Shown one piece after another: positions 1 through 10,984 of a DNA stretch of 64,000 nt. Both the position numbers and the translations under genes were made by a program. The stretch covers positions 2,983,491 through 3,047,490 of the forward strand of contig CAXAMN010000001.1 in NCBI GenBank assembly GCA_963970005.1. The letters run 5' to 3'. Origin of the DNA: Durusdinium trenchii. Its lineage: Eukaryota > Sar > Dinophyceae > Suessiales > Symbiodiniaceae. The notes under the pieces are model-generated. The model was not told the DNA's origin and did not search any database. It worked only from the letters and a program-made list of their open reading frames with translations. Every line of letters begins with the position of its first letter. Positions within the stretch are counted from its first letter, which is position 1.

Positions 1-201
1 AGAACATTGAGGATGAAGGAGATGCCCACAAGTTTTACCAACTATCCCGGATGTCGGTTCTCTGGTCTTGCTTAGGGTCCGGATCCTATAGAGAACCCCG
101 CTTGCAAATATGTCCTACTTGCAAAAGCTGAGGACCCTAAAGGAAAACTAAAGGTGGAGTCCCTCACCGAGAAAAACGAGAACAAAACGAGAAAAAAACC
201 C

Positions 202-371
202 TCACCGAGAAAACACCCACTCCATCGCTTCCATTGCTTTGGATCTAGCCTCCGTGAACGCCAGCCGCATCGTCTTTGGCAAGTCGATATCTGGCGTGCG
301 GAGATGATCGGCTGCTAACATCCAAGCAGTACCTTCCTCTTCAACGATGCAATCTTCCAGATTCCAGGATG
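202..371 (-). CDS. Probable exon, unidentified protein
   Basis: The - strand is open and reads as ordinary protein (…SWNLEDCIVEEEGTAW…, then …TEARSKAMEAMEWVFSR), ending at a TGA that overlaps a GTGAGG donor-like site, so this may be either the last exon or an internal one. A CAAG acceptor-like site lies at 372-373. Composition is acidic/amphipathic with no low complexity. No family recognised. It lies on the same strand as the exon at 1897-2092, so one gene is possible. Boundaries are inferred by eye. Confidence 0.5.
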
Positions 372-1896
372 CTTGCAGGATTTTAGTTGGTTTTTTCTTT
401 TTGGCGCGCAAATGGTAGAATGTTTGAGGGAATTTCTGTAAACACTTTTATATTTTATATATGCTATGCCATGGGTCACCCCTCCGTTATATACATACAT
501 CACCTGTTAAACATGTTGCCCTTTCAGCCTTCCCGGATCTCCCCGGCCACCGCCAGAAAAACAACCCGCCTTCGACTGCATGAACAAATCATCCTCACCA
601 TCCCCAGGGCCATCGTGTCATCGTGGCGCTTCTGTGAGTCTGTGAGTGAAAAAGTTATTGTGTGCCGTGTAATGTCAGGAAACTTGCCAGTCAAAAGGGG
701 CGTCGATGCTATCGAAATTGTTTCTTCACAAAACTAATGTGGTCTTTGTGCGCCCGGAGCCTTAAGCCATGGTTCAATGAACCTCCTGGCGGTGAGAAAA
801 GAAAATCATTTTCACGACTCTGTGTGAGCCTAGCTGGACTCCTTGCAGCTTGCCCACCTTGCAGCTTACACAACCACAACCACAACCACACAAGCACAAT
901 CACAAATAACACAATCACAAACACACAACCACAAACACAAACACAACCGCAAACACACAGCCACAGCACACAACCACAACACACAACTAGAAAAAAAAAC
1001 AAGTACAATCACAAACACACATTCACAAAGACAGAGCCACAAACACAACCACAATCACAACCCCAAACTCATCCAGAAACGCACAACCACAAACACAACC
1101 ACAAACACATCCACAAACACACAACAGCCACAACACACAACCACAACACACAACCAGAAACACATCCACAAACACACAATCACAACCACGACCACAAACA
1201 CACAAGTACAATCACAAGCACGCAACCGCAAAGACAACCACAACACACAACCACAAAGACAGATTTACAGCACACAACCACAACACACAACCACGATCAC
1301 AGCACACAACCCGAGGACCCACAAACAAAGTCGGGAACCACAAAACTCACGACCATGGCAACATGCTCCTCACCATGGCATGAAGACATGCTTTGTTTTG
1401 ATTTTTAAAACGTCATGATGGGGATCACTCGAAGTAGAGCAATTCCTTTGTTTTTGGTTGATATCTTTTTAAATCCTTTTGATTTCTTTTGAATACCCTT
1501 TAAACTCTTTAGTTGATTTCTTTTTGACTGACTCCCTCCTTAAATCTTGTCAAAGTATTGCAAAACTCAATTCAACACAGGGGGTAGCCTAGTACAGAAA
1601 AGCAGCTGACTAGAAGAGCGTATGAAAAGTGGAAGAGCTGAAAACCAGGAACAGGTAGATCATGGGGGGGTGAAAAAATATACATATATAGATGTGCTCG
1701 GTGTGACACTTGGAACACTGTCTCTCACTCAGCAAGCAGTTGACAGTGCTCGCCCTGTGTGGTAACACCACTCACCTGGGGCTGGCAAACCCTGAATCAA
1801 AGCTGCCAGACCACTTTTCCTTGAGAAACCCAACGGATCCAACAGCAGAAACTGCATGTCCAGTGATTTTCAGTTCATCTCAATTCCACGACTCAC
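372..1896. other. Non-coding / intronic stretch
   Basis: Between two - strand exon candidates. It contains the CACAAC-rich array at 868-1312, T-rich tracts around 1440-1550 and a short TA run near 1680. The long ORFs here are products of the repeat. Nothing else recognised. Confidence 0.5.
868..1312. repeat. Degenerate CACAAC/CACAAA array (~445 bp)
   Basis: Imperfect tandem hexamer-like units (CACAAC, CACAAA, CAACAC) with scattered substitutions. Because the unit length is near a multiple of three, several frames stay open, giving His/Asn/Thr/Gln-rich frames on + and Cys/Val-rich frames on -. These ORFs are artefacts of the repeat. Confidence 0.9.
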
Positions 1897-2092
1897 GAGT
1901 TTTAGAAGTTCAACGACCACTTCTTCCAGGTCTTTCCAGTGTTTGCTTTCCGACCACGAGCACCGCCCCTCCAAGCCCGTTACGATTGTGAAACCCTCAG
2001 CGTCCTCGATGACCAAGAAAGGCGCACGAGGGTCAATGCCATCTGAGAGATACAGCGGATCAACCGCAAAGAAACCCCCGGTGGTCCCAATA
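1897..2092 (-). CDS. Probable exon, unidentified protein
   Basis: The - strand frame reads …GGFFAVDPLYLSDGIDPRAP…, …EDAEGFTIVTGLEG… and …WKDLEEVVVELLKL, then meets a consensus GTGAGT donor at 1891-1896. A TTGAG acceptor-like site precedes it. The mix of beta-strand-like hydrophobics, DP/GI turns and a C-terminal acidic helix looks like a folded globular domain. Not assigned to a family. Confidence 0.6.
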
Positions 2093-2915
2093 CTCAAGAG
2101 CTACACTCCTGCCCAACAAAAGACATATGGAAGTGGAATAAAAAGGTCGTGGAAGATCATGTTTTTCGTGTTGTTGTTCTACGAAGAGGTTGTTTTCCAC
2201 TTCCATGTGAATGACTTGGAGAGCTAAATTATCTGGCTCTTCTATGGTTCTTCATATCGATGGTCAAACAATGTCAGTGCACTTCTTTGAAAACGACATG
2301 CATGACATGCATGGTGCATGTTGAGGAGATGGATTTGATGTGTGATCGTTGACTGGACCTTGCGGGACTATGCCGGAGAAATATGCGGGAGCGACGAAAC
2401 AAACAATTGCATGATTGATGGCTTCAACTCACTTGACAAAGTTTCGTCAGTGGGTTCAATGATCCCAAGTAGAGGTATTAAAAAAAACAACAACAAACAA
2501 ACAACAACAACAAAGGTAAAACACATGTATAAACATTAAAAAAATAACAAAGGTATCTGACCCCCACGGTAGTGCGAAATGGTTCGAAGAGTTCATCCAC
2601 TGGTGACATTGAAAAGGCACCATCATCGCCGTGTCTGGGTGCGAAGTTGGGCGATCGAACTGGCGATCGAACTGGCGATCGTCATGGATCACAGATGGAA
2701 ACAACTATGTGATCCAGGTGGAAAAGGGATGAGCTGAAGCCGGCTGTTGCAGAGTTTCTGTGGAAGATACTGGTTTCACTAGAGGTGAGATGTGAACATC
2801 ACCAACTCTCAGCGCGGCGAATCATAAACACTGATGATGAGGTTCTCTGACTCACTCCTCACTCACTCACTCACTCACTCACTCAATCAATCAATCAATC
2901 AATCAACCAACCAAG

Positions 2916-2953
<38 letters not shown>

Positions 2954-3033
2954 CCTCTCAGCTCATTCACAGTTATTAATTATTCATCTTTTCACGACTT
3001 CAGCAGGCTTCACCAGGAGCTCAGCTCAACTAC
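2093..3033. other. Non-coding stretch
   Basis: No exon-like frame seen. It includes an AAC-rich run near 2486-2515, a GCGATCGAACTG near-tandem at 2652-2675 and the CACT/CAAT array at 2850-2953. Confidence 0.45.
2850..2953. repeat. Compound tetranucleotide microsatellite (CACT)n-(CAAT)n
   Basis: A run of ACTC units passes directly into CAAT units with two CAAC interruptions. The + strand ORF through it is Ser/Leu/Thr then Asn/Gln/Ser/Ile repeats and is not taken as a gene. Confidence 0.95.
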
Positions 3034-3155
3034 CCTGGATCCAGGACTCGCCCACTCGCCTTCGGCGCATCGACGCACGATGTCGCGCCAGATCAACCTC
3101 GCTGCTGGAGACCGGTGGATGCTGCGGTCGACAAAGCTGAACACCAAAAGAGCTG
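3034..3155 (-). CDS. Possible exon, unidentified
   Basis: Open - strand frame …VSSSEVDLARHRASMRRRRV… ending at a GTAGTT donor-like site at 3033, preceded by a pyrimidine-rich TTTTCAGCAG acceptor region. Arg-rich and short. Support is only frame plus splice signals. Confidence 0.35.
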
Positions 3156-3544
3156 CTGAAAAGGATTCTAACCATTCCCTGGCTCAGTGGATGATGATTA
3201 GGTTGCAGACCTTTCCATCTCCAAAATAGTGATAGTCCTTTATCGACTGTTACAGGTCATGGGACACACACTAACCATCCTATACCATTACCATACCTAA
3301 ACACTTCTTGGACGAGATGCAGTGTTCGTGGAGGTTTGACATTCAAGGGATGGGTTTTGCATTCTTTGCTGTGATGCAGCGATGCAAAGCATGGCAAGTT
3401 TTATGGCCAAAATATTGGGGAGTGGTTCTCTGTAGAATCAATAATAGAAAACAATAAATTCCAGGAGCTCCGCACTGGTACGTGACAAGCCTAGTTGGAG
3501 TCAAGCAAACGTCAAGCAAGTGGCATGTGCTGTCACCCTATATA

Positions 3545-3638
3545 CCCTAGGGCTCCAACCACCTCCTGAGAAGATGGCTAGGGTGGGTGCCAGCGGGGTC
3601 TCACCACCGAAACTGAGGAGATGGTTGGAGGCCTAGGG
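3545..3638. mobile_element. MITE-like element, family B, copy 1
   Basis: A 26-bp arm starting CCCTAGGGCTCCAACC at 3545-3570 is matched by its reverse complement at 3613-3638 with three mismatches, around a ~42-bp GC-rich centre. It encodes nothing. A second copy with related arms and centre is at 48379-48460. Two dispersed copies with the same arm design suggest a mobile non-autonomous element rather than a chance hairpin. Confidence 0.65.
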
Positions 3639-6600
3639 GATTGTTTGATAATAATATGCTCCAAGGAGTGAAGCACAAGGAGTGGATCTGGAATCACTGG
3701 GATCTTGATACGCACGGTGGATCCTCTTGGACCAAGTCTTTCGATCGGACTACCAGTGACTACCAGCCTGCTGAAACAGCATCGCCGCTACGCCCAAAAC
3801 GACAGGCACTCCAATCTCTTCATAGGAGGGTTTGGGACATGAATTGCACATGATGTTGCTTGCAAAAGGGGATTCACCAAATTAATCTGCTTCAAGGTCC
3901 AGGTGATTTCTGTATATATATATATATATTGGTGCAGGGGTATCACCTTTTTCTGAAACCCAACAAAACGCGCAACCGATGATGCCAAGGCACATGTGTG
4001 AGAGCGCGCAGCCAATGGCGCCTGCTGTCAAGTCGGTGCCAAACAGCTTCCTGTTCGAAGGCGCACGCCAGAGCGTGGTGAGCTCTGTTTGTCAAGGCGC
4101 TTAGCCATCTATCTTAGCTGGCAAACATTGTGAGAACTGCATCTTTAGGATGGATTCAGGTTCGAAGTGGTTGGAGTATATAGTTATTTCTATTTCCGTT
4201 GATCATTTGTTTCACGATGTTTTTCGGATTGTGGGATTGTCCCAAACTTGAGGCGCCCCGACGCAATGATGCAAGATGGCGCAGGTATTTTCTGTCAGCC
4301 AAACTGAAAAAACAAATTATCTGAACCAGTGGGTCGGTGCTGGGACAAAACCACATGCCAAAAGCATAGCTCTGTTAAGTTGTTTGGTGCTTCCACCACG
4401 TCCATTCCTGTCTATGAGGGCATCAACTATTCACAAACACTCCATGACTCCAGAAGATTTGTACCTCTGGGTGGTTTCAAGGGTCAGTCTAGGTACTCTG
4501 GATAGTCCATAATTGGACCTTTGTCAAAACCAGTTGATTTAAAGGGGAGAAAGCAGAAACATCGGGTTTTCTCACACACATTCTGAAATACATCGGGTTT
4601 TGTCAAACAAACACAAGGCTTTGGCAAAACCATATATGCTTAGATATTCTTAGCATTTCTTTATCAACTTGAATGGGCGTCCGTTTGTGCCTGAGATCCA
4701 ATTGCATTCCTCCACTCAGCTCCCATATTGTACAAAAATAATCGAACATAACAATTGACATATAATTCATAGAAAGTGTCTGCCAAAGATCTTGATACAT
4801 GAGAATGAGGTTAGTAAGACATAACAGGTGTGGTGGATTTCACCCCGTGCTATGCCCTTACTTTACCGTACTTTTTAACAAATACCTCGGGCCCTCGGGA
4901 ATTTGAACAACATGATGTTTTCCAACCCGTGCCAGACCCGTACTTTACCCGTGCTAACCCGCGATTGTTGATTGGTTTTTGCAGGTTTTCCCGGAGAATT
5001 TGTTGACTGATTTTTCTTAACCCTTTACACTTACACGGTGTTGCTTACACTTACACGTTCTTAACCCTTTACACTTACACCAAGTTACACCTTGTTTTGG
5101 TTGATACAAACCCGAACACTTAAAAACAAAGATGTTTGTTTGCTTGTTGCTATAATCTATGTTGGGAGGCCTTCCAATGGGTAGTTGAAGGTTGACAAAT
5201 TCAGCAGTAGCCTCAAGCCATGCGTGACTGTGGGCGGAATGGTGATGAGAAAGCGGTCAGTGAACATCCTGAAACACTTCACTAATTTGTTTTCCAATCA
5301 AATATGGTCATTAATTTTCACTGGCCCCTTTTAACATCTTTTAAATAACGTGTCTTGTTGCTTCATGGAGTCAGACAGGGATAACGCCATCCGCTCCCCA
5401 AAGCTGGACCGGGGTGGGTCGCCCATCGTATGGCCGGCTTCTATCCCATGTGAGGTTTAGCCCTGTTCCAGTGTGGCGAGCTTTGACTCCTTGGAATGCT
5501 GCGGCTTGATGTGACGTTGCAAAGTTCAAAGGACTCACCTGTCTGCATTCATCGTAGAATTCAACAGGAATTCAACATACAGAAACATCGGCAGGAAAAC
5601 GAGGGTGGATTTACCCAACTCGAGGGTGTTTTCCTGTAGGTTTTCCTGTCGACAACTCCAAGGAATTCACAGGTAGGGTCTTCCTGCACCGTAGCTTGAG
5701 ACCGGCAATTCAACATTGTTTAATTACCATCTCTGGCTCTACATTCAGTCTATCACTTTAATCAACTTTTTTGGCATCCTTCCAAAAAGCACAACCATCT
5801 GAGTGTGTACGGAAATAGGGAGTATTAAACAAACACAACTGTCTCTGGTGCGAATAGTTGTCCACATCTTTTTTTCGTGGCGAACGCTGGCAAATCACAC
5901 ACGCAAAACCGCGAGAGAGCAAGGCACTGTTCGTCCGGCAGGTAGTAGCGAGGCAAAGCTTCCATGGCAATGACCCCGTTCCTGGCGTAGTCTCACTGGA
6001 ACAGCCGAGTCGTTCAGCCAACGTGTTGACCCTTGAGTCCTTGGGCCCATTTGGACCCTCTCCCCCAACCAGGATGGTGAAACACCGACTTGTTCGGGTC
6101 CATTATATAATATCTATTGGTTAGTCAACATGTATCACATGCACTCCTTGCTGATTCACTGTTAAGATCATGAACTGGGAGTGGACCCACATGGGCCCAC
6201 ATCCCAACGAGGAGTCGCGAGGACCCACTTTACTCGAGATTTTGGGTGCGACAAACACCTGGTCTGCGGGCAGTTGTTAGCCAGGTGAAAATGTTTTATA
6301 CTGGATGATTGTAATCCCCACTGGTCACCATCAATAGCTGGGGCTGCCATGGTCGCAGCTCACCACAGCTCAACGCAGTATAGCTGGAAGTGACTGAGCG
6401 GAGCCATAACGTGACCCGAGATTCCAGAATGCTGGGAGTCAAGGACCTACTTGGAATTGTGTGGCTTCCTTTTCAGAACCAAGCACTCTCGATTCACCGT
6501 CAAAATGGAAGGCTTTGTGAAAAAATGATATATATATATATTATACAATACTATACTAGTCGTGTACTGTATGTACCTAATATATACCTAGACCTGCGGT

Positions 6601-7368
6601 AGGCTGTATGTTTTTTAAGACTCTCTTTAAGGACTCTCTTCCATCTGAGATGGAAAAATCCCATAATGTTGATTCCTGATGAGCAGACTTTGTCAAATCA
6701 TGTACAGCAACTCTACACCTGCTTTGACCCCCATCCTTTTCATGTCCAGTCCTGGCTGGAGGGGTTCCCAGATGGCAGGCACGGTTCTTTATTGTGGAAC
6801 CCCTTCAAGAGCCCAAGGTAGCTTTAACGAGGGTACCAAAAGAAGTGCCTGTTAAAGGCATGTCCTCAGTAAGCAAACATAAGCAAACAAAGACCTTCTC
6901 TGTCGAAGTCTTGGAGCTTTGTTTGTTGCAGCACGCGCAACCCGTCCCCCAACGAACAGCTCCAAAGTCGACCCTGAAGCCGCTCCACGTGTAACACAGG
7001 TGCAGGAAGCAACAGACCTGACCTAATTCCTTATAAGGTATTAGACCTGGCTGGGTCGTGCCAAACAGGCTCGAACCTGTTAACACATCAAACATGAGTT
7101 TGAATGAATTTGTCATCCCCGATGACACCGATACGGCGTGATATTATGTTGCGACAGTTCCGCATCGTATTGCGTCGGCTTCCGCGTTGTGCTTTTAACC
7201 TCTGTTTTATTCTTTTTCGGGTCTTTGCCTTTTTGGCTTGTGGTGTTGTGTTTTTGGGCTTTTGCGTTGTGTGTTCAATCGTTGCATTGGTTTTTGTATT
7301 TTTTCAGCTCTTCCAGCTTCAATCAACATAACACAAACATAAACTGACTAAGATGTGCAATACACTCT
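3639..7368. other. Gene-poor 3.7-kb stretch
   Basis: No confident exon. TA runs at ~3913-3930 and ~6527-6545, a 23-bp direct repeat at 5014-5080, and GT-rich DNA at 7190-7310. Segment 5758-6124 is open on both strands with protein-like text on each, so it may hold an exon, but the strand cannot be decided by eye. Confidence 0.4.
5014..5080 (+). repeat. 23-bp direct repeat, 44-bp period
   Basis: TTCTTAACCCTTTACACTTA plus three more bases occurs identically at 5014-5036 and 5058-5080; the spacer carries further TTACAC units. A local duplication, not a telomeric repeat. Confidence 0.8.
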
Positions 7369-7537
7369 GCAGAAAAGGACAAACCTGAGAGTTCGTGCGT
7401 TGAACATATACTGTTACTTTGATATGTTCCAAATCTAGCCTTTCAAGCTTGAAGGTGTCACTTCTTAAAGGCAACATATTGAAAATATCAAAGCAAAAAT
7501 CTTTTTGCAACGCACTCTCAGGTTTGTCCTTTTCTGC
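7369..7537. repeat. Foldback (inverted) repeat, ~30-bp arms
   Basis: The arm at 7369-7402 (begins GCAGAAAAGGACAAACCTGA) is complementary to 7508-7537 except for a 4-base insertion in the left arm; the centre is 105 bp. No coding capacity. Could be a MITE relic or a hairpin-forming transcript; single copy in this window. Confidence 0.7.
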
Positions 7538-8428
7538 TATGATATGTTCTAATTTGACCTAAAGTGGAAGGACTTTCTTCCACAGCTGGCACCCGCAGAG
7601 AGTGCCAAACCATAAAGGTGGTGAACTAGGCGCCTCATATGGGCAGCATCCCAACAATCCCCTCACTCCCTGCGTTGAAAAGGTGCTATGGAATCTCCAT
7701 CGAAGATTGCGGTGGACTTTATGTTCAACTTTTTTCCTTGTGATTGGCATGTGATTTCTCATTTAATTACGATCTTTCATGCCAAACCCCGTCTCACATT
7801 CAGCTTGTCAAGCCACATATATGCAGGGACTGGAGTCAAAGAGCTTGTTGAGCTGCACATGTTTTCAGGCAAACCTGAAAAGGTCAAGTAAACCTCCAGG
7901 TATGCATGGTTTAAACTTTCAACCCAAATAGTCTTCAGGGAACCTGAAAGTGAAACCTCATTCAAACTTCACCAGGGCACGTACGATACAATGTTTTGCG
8001 GCTTCCAGGCTTCAAACCGTTGGACTGGATCCCCCAAAATCCGGGTAAGGTTCAACATATGAAGCCAGAATTCTGCCACTGCCTTCTGCCGGCCTTTGTT
8101 GCTGGTTGCGTGACCCTTTGCGAGTGTAATAAATAGACTCAGACATGTCATGTTCCAGCGAGTTTCTTTTTGTGTTCTTCAAGAGGGCGCAAGATGCACC
8201 GAGGCGAAGAGGACAACAAACATGAGTTGCGTGTGGTACAGAATTGTTGTCCTCTTGTTCCTTTTGCTCATCATTCACAGCGGAACTTGGACGTACCCTC
8301 TAAAATGCTGAACCAAGTTGTGCCGTTAGAACACGTGATACACATGTACCCCAAAAAACTGAACACCTTTGTTCAACTCTCAAAGCCCATAACTTATACA
8401 ACTGTGCTCTTCTTTATACTATTTAACA
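7538..8428. other. No clear gene
   Basis: AT-rich DNA with short unconvincing frames on both strands. If the glycosyltransferase-like gene continues 3' on the - strand its next exons should lie here or beyond, but none was recognised. Confidence 0.35.
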
Positions 8429-8632
8429 TCATCCCTCTTTCCTTCCCCAGCCACATTCCCCACATGCAGCCATTCCCTCCATCTTCCGCATGGCGAGCTG
8501 CATGGCGAGCTCTGGCACATCCAGCTCCCGACCGTTCACAGCACTGAAGCGTTCCACAGGCATCTTCAGCTGCAGAAACTGCCGTTGCATAAAGTCCCAT
8601 CGCTCTTTCCGATGGTCCAAGTTCCTGGGAGG
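8429..8632 (-). CDS. Glycosyltransferase family 25-like exon (N-terminal motif)
   Basis: After a CTTAAG acceptor-like site at 8633-8634 the - strand reads PPRNLDHRKERWDFMQRQF… then …MPVERFSAVNGRELDVPE. This matches the opening block of GT25 (LPS/collagen-type galactosyltransferases): a conserved 'NLdrrpeRw..m' helix followed by 'eRf.AvnG'. Family members transfer sugars from UDP-sugars in the secretory pathway. The catalytic DxD-like motif, which would lie in later exons, was not found, so activity cannot be asserted. The 3' boundary is uncertain; the frame ends at a stop at 8429. Confidence 0.5.
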   Translation of the reverse strand, partial: PPRNLDHRKERWDFMQRQFLQLKMPVERFSAVNGRELDVPELAMQLAMRKMEGMAACGECGWGRKEG

Positions 8633-8706
8633 CTTAAGGCCCACACAACAAAGGCTTTTAGAAGATGACATATACGAACATGCGTAACAAGAACAAAACA
8701 ACTCAC

Positions 8707-8899
8707 CTTTAAACTTGATCAGCGTTTCGCTTTCCGGATCCACATACCTTCGGAGAACATACGACCTCTTCGCCTCTTCGCCTCTTCGAGGGTCTGGAGA
8801 CTCACGACGGGCGTGTTTGGGACGGGGACGCTGTCGCCAGCTCAGCTCGGCCGATCCATGCCGATCCGAAAGAGAGGCCGTTGCAGTCTGCCACCCCAA
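8707..8899 (-). CDS. Possible upstream exon next to the GT25-like exon
   Basis: Open frame with basic text (…RRGEEAKRSYVLRRYVDPES…, …ETLIKFK) ending at a perfect GTGAGT donor at 8701-8706. The obvious acceptors for the GT25-like exon (8632, 8624, 8654) do not restore its frame from this donor, so either another exon pair is used or this belongs to a different reading. The unspliced frame also runs through 8429-8899. Confidence 0.35.
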
Positions 8900-9436
8900 A
8901 CATACATTCTACATGGTTTTAATAATAGTTACTCCCCAGCAAACTAACATGGAACTAACATGTTGACCAGTTTTCCAGACGATTGGAACCTCTACAACCC
9001 AGTGGTTTGGGGGTTCTATGTTCGTCTGGGGAGTATATATGTGAAAAGAACACCCGAATCACCTCAGGTGAATCTCAGCAAGGCTCATGCAGTAGACATG
9101 TGCCAGGCTTTTCCAGCCAATCTCGGCAGTGGCCAAGGTCTCCACAGATTCTGCCACACGGGTTGCAGCACTCCTGCCACGCGGCCAGAAGCCACCGCGC
9201 CGCGGCCGAGATCGAATGAGGTCCGACCACAACGAACCACCGGACCCCGGACGTCCTGGTCCGCGAGCCAGCACGAGACCGGTTCAGGCCCTGAAGATAG
9301 CGAGGTCGGTAGCGAGCAAAGAGCGCCGAGCCTGGCGGAGAAGGCTGCAAAACGGAGCCTTTTTCGGTGTTGATCCTGTGTTGAGACAAACGCAAAAAAA
9401 AGAGTTGATTAAGGTGATTTGGTGTTGTTTCTGCAG

Positions 9437-9562
9437 GTGCGGGATATCAAGAACCGATTCTTTGGAGGACAGTTTGATGTGATGCTCAGTGTCACTGACC
9501 CTTTGGACACCTATGGTTGTAGCGTGATATCAAAAGTCCCTGAACAAAGCCTTCGCCCTTGA
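9437..9562 (+). CDS. Probable terminal exon, unidentified protein
   Basis: A strong acceptor (GTTGTTTCTGCAG) at 9424-9436 precedes an open + strand frame of 41 codons, VRDIKNRFFGGQFDVMLSVT… then …DPLDTYGCSVISKVPEQ, ending at TGA 9560-9562. The text reads as a globular C-terminus. It overlaps by 33 bp the stop-proximal end of the - strand exon at 9530-9717, giving a convergent tail-to-tail arrangement. The GC-rich segment 9180-9370 upstream may hold the preceding exon. Confidence 0.5.
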   Translation: MRDIKNRFFGGQFDVMLSVTDPLDTYGCSVISKVPEQSLRP

Positions 9563-9717
9563 ATGAAGTACCACCAGAGCTTCTCCATGCCGATCTGGTT
9601 CCGGAGCTCCAAAGTAGTTACAGTAGATAGTTTGGGTTTTCAATGCTCCAAGCGTTTCCATACCGCTGGTATCCGCTAGTTCCTTATCACGTTCCGACAA
9701 AACTGCGATCAAAACCT
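9530..9717 (-). CDS. Probable terminal exon, unidentified protein
   Basis: After a GGTGGCAG acceptor at 9718-9719 the frame reads EVLIAVLSERDKELADTSGM… and …YCNYFGAPEPDRHGEALVVL…, ending in a TGA at 9530-9532. Good hydrophobic/charged alternation. Not recognised. The exon candidate 9787-10032 lies just upstream on the same strand. Confidence 0.5.
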
Positions 9718-9786
9718 CTGCCACCCCTTGCTTTAATATCCTTCTCAATTGCCGTGAAGGACTTCAAGACGTGCCATTTTACAAAA

Positions 9787-10032
9787 TCAATGGCGAGCCC
9801 AGCAGAGGAGATTTTGCAAAATCTGCTTTGAAAAATCTGCAACTAGCCAGTGTGGACGTGCGCAGCATTCTTGCTGACTGTTTGTACTAAGGAGCGTCAC
9901 GTGGCCCATCAAAATTGCGTGAAGAACATTTGAAAGGCCTGGATCGTGCAGTGAAAGATGGAGTTGACTCTCCAGCGCTTTATCTAACTTTCCATCTTGT
10001 GTCGCAGCATGGAAAAAACAGAACGGCACCAT
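9787..10032 (-). CDS. Probable exon(s), unidentified protein
   Basis: Open frame with helical text …DGKLDKALESQLHLSLHD…, …SNVLHAILMGHVTLL… Probably the penultimate coding exon of the gene ending at 9530; exact donor not resolved (a non-consensus or GC donor is possible, which dinoflagellates use). Confidence 0.45.
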   Translation of the reverse strand: MVPFCFFHAATQDGKLDKALESQLHLSLHDPGLSNVLHAILMGHVTLLSTNSQQECCARPHWLVADFSKQILQNLLCWARH

Positions 10033-10141
10033 ATTCTGGACCAGGCTGGACTAGGGAATCTTTCCAAGGAGGCTCGTTTTTCTGACCATTTGCGTTTCAA
10101 CGCTGGTCGCAGCTATGCAAGTCACTGGTAGAGGGAAACTA

Positions 10142-10168
10142 AAACTACAACTACTACTACTACTACTG

Positions 10169-10206
<38 letters not shown>
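10142..10206. repeat. (CTA)n trinucleotide microsatellite
   Basis: About 20 CTA/TAC units with one G interruption near 10169. Confidence 0.95.
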
Positions 10207-10207
<1 letters not shown>

Positions 10208-10984
10208 GTACTTGATTGAGGTCAAGCGAATCTTCCTCCAGCAAAATGTGACCCCTGTGCCTTTCAGGAAATGGAGGAGATCCTGTGCTTGCAACTGGTT
10301 CTTAATGGTTCTTATATGTTGTTGTCTTGTCTCCCATCTTTTTCATAGAGACCCGCCAGGACTACCCAGTACAGTAGCGCCTAACCCCAGCAGCGCGATG
10401 CTGGCACGAGCATGTGGAGCACGGTGACTGGTTAGGCTGCGGACCAGACCTGGGAAGTCAATCGGTTGGAGGTGCTACAAGGCTCATCCCAAGCTGATTC
10501 TCGGTTGATGTATGGGATATTATGGGATGATTCTGGTGCGTTTTGTTGTTTCGTTCGCTTCTGGACATGGCATAATGTTAGGGGATGCTGGTTCTCAGCC
10601 ACCTCAGCTGGAATTTTGAGCAACAGATCGAGTGCCAGCGGTATTGAGGCATTAGGTACAGGATATGTACACAAGGCACAGAGTAAAGGACCAATGTGGC
10701 AACAAAGAGGCTACTTTACTATAGGATCCTTTCAGTCTGTCATTTAATTTGTCACCCTTCCACACCCAGAAACCCTCGTAAGCAATGATGATGCTTCCTC
10801 CCTTTGCGTCGAAGGCTCACTTTCTACCAGGAGGATTCCCAATATTTTGTTCTTTCCCAGATTCTGGGGTGTGTACCTTCCAAAAACCTGTTCCTTAATT
10901 ACTTCAAAAAGGCTCATTATTTGCTGGAGCCCACACCAGTCACCAAACCGTCTTAAACCGTCAATGCTTCTCGCCAGGCTCACT

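Noticed and set aside
662-1408. 248-codon + strand His/Asn/Thr/Gln-rich ORF
   Set aside because: Centre is the CACAAC array; other frames are equally open.
5030-5080. Telomere-like TTAACCCTTTACAC units
   Set aside because: Not a regular telomeric tandem (expected TTTAGGG/CCCTAAA); just a 23-bp local duplication.
7072-7090. B-box-like GGTTCGAGCC on - strand
   Set aside because: No A-box at a suitable distance and no tRNA fold; judged chance.
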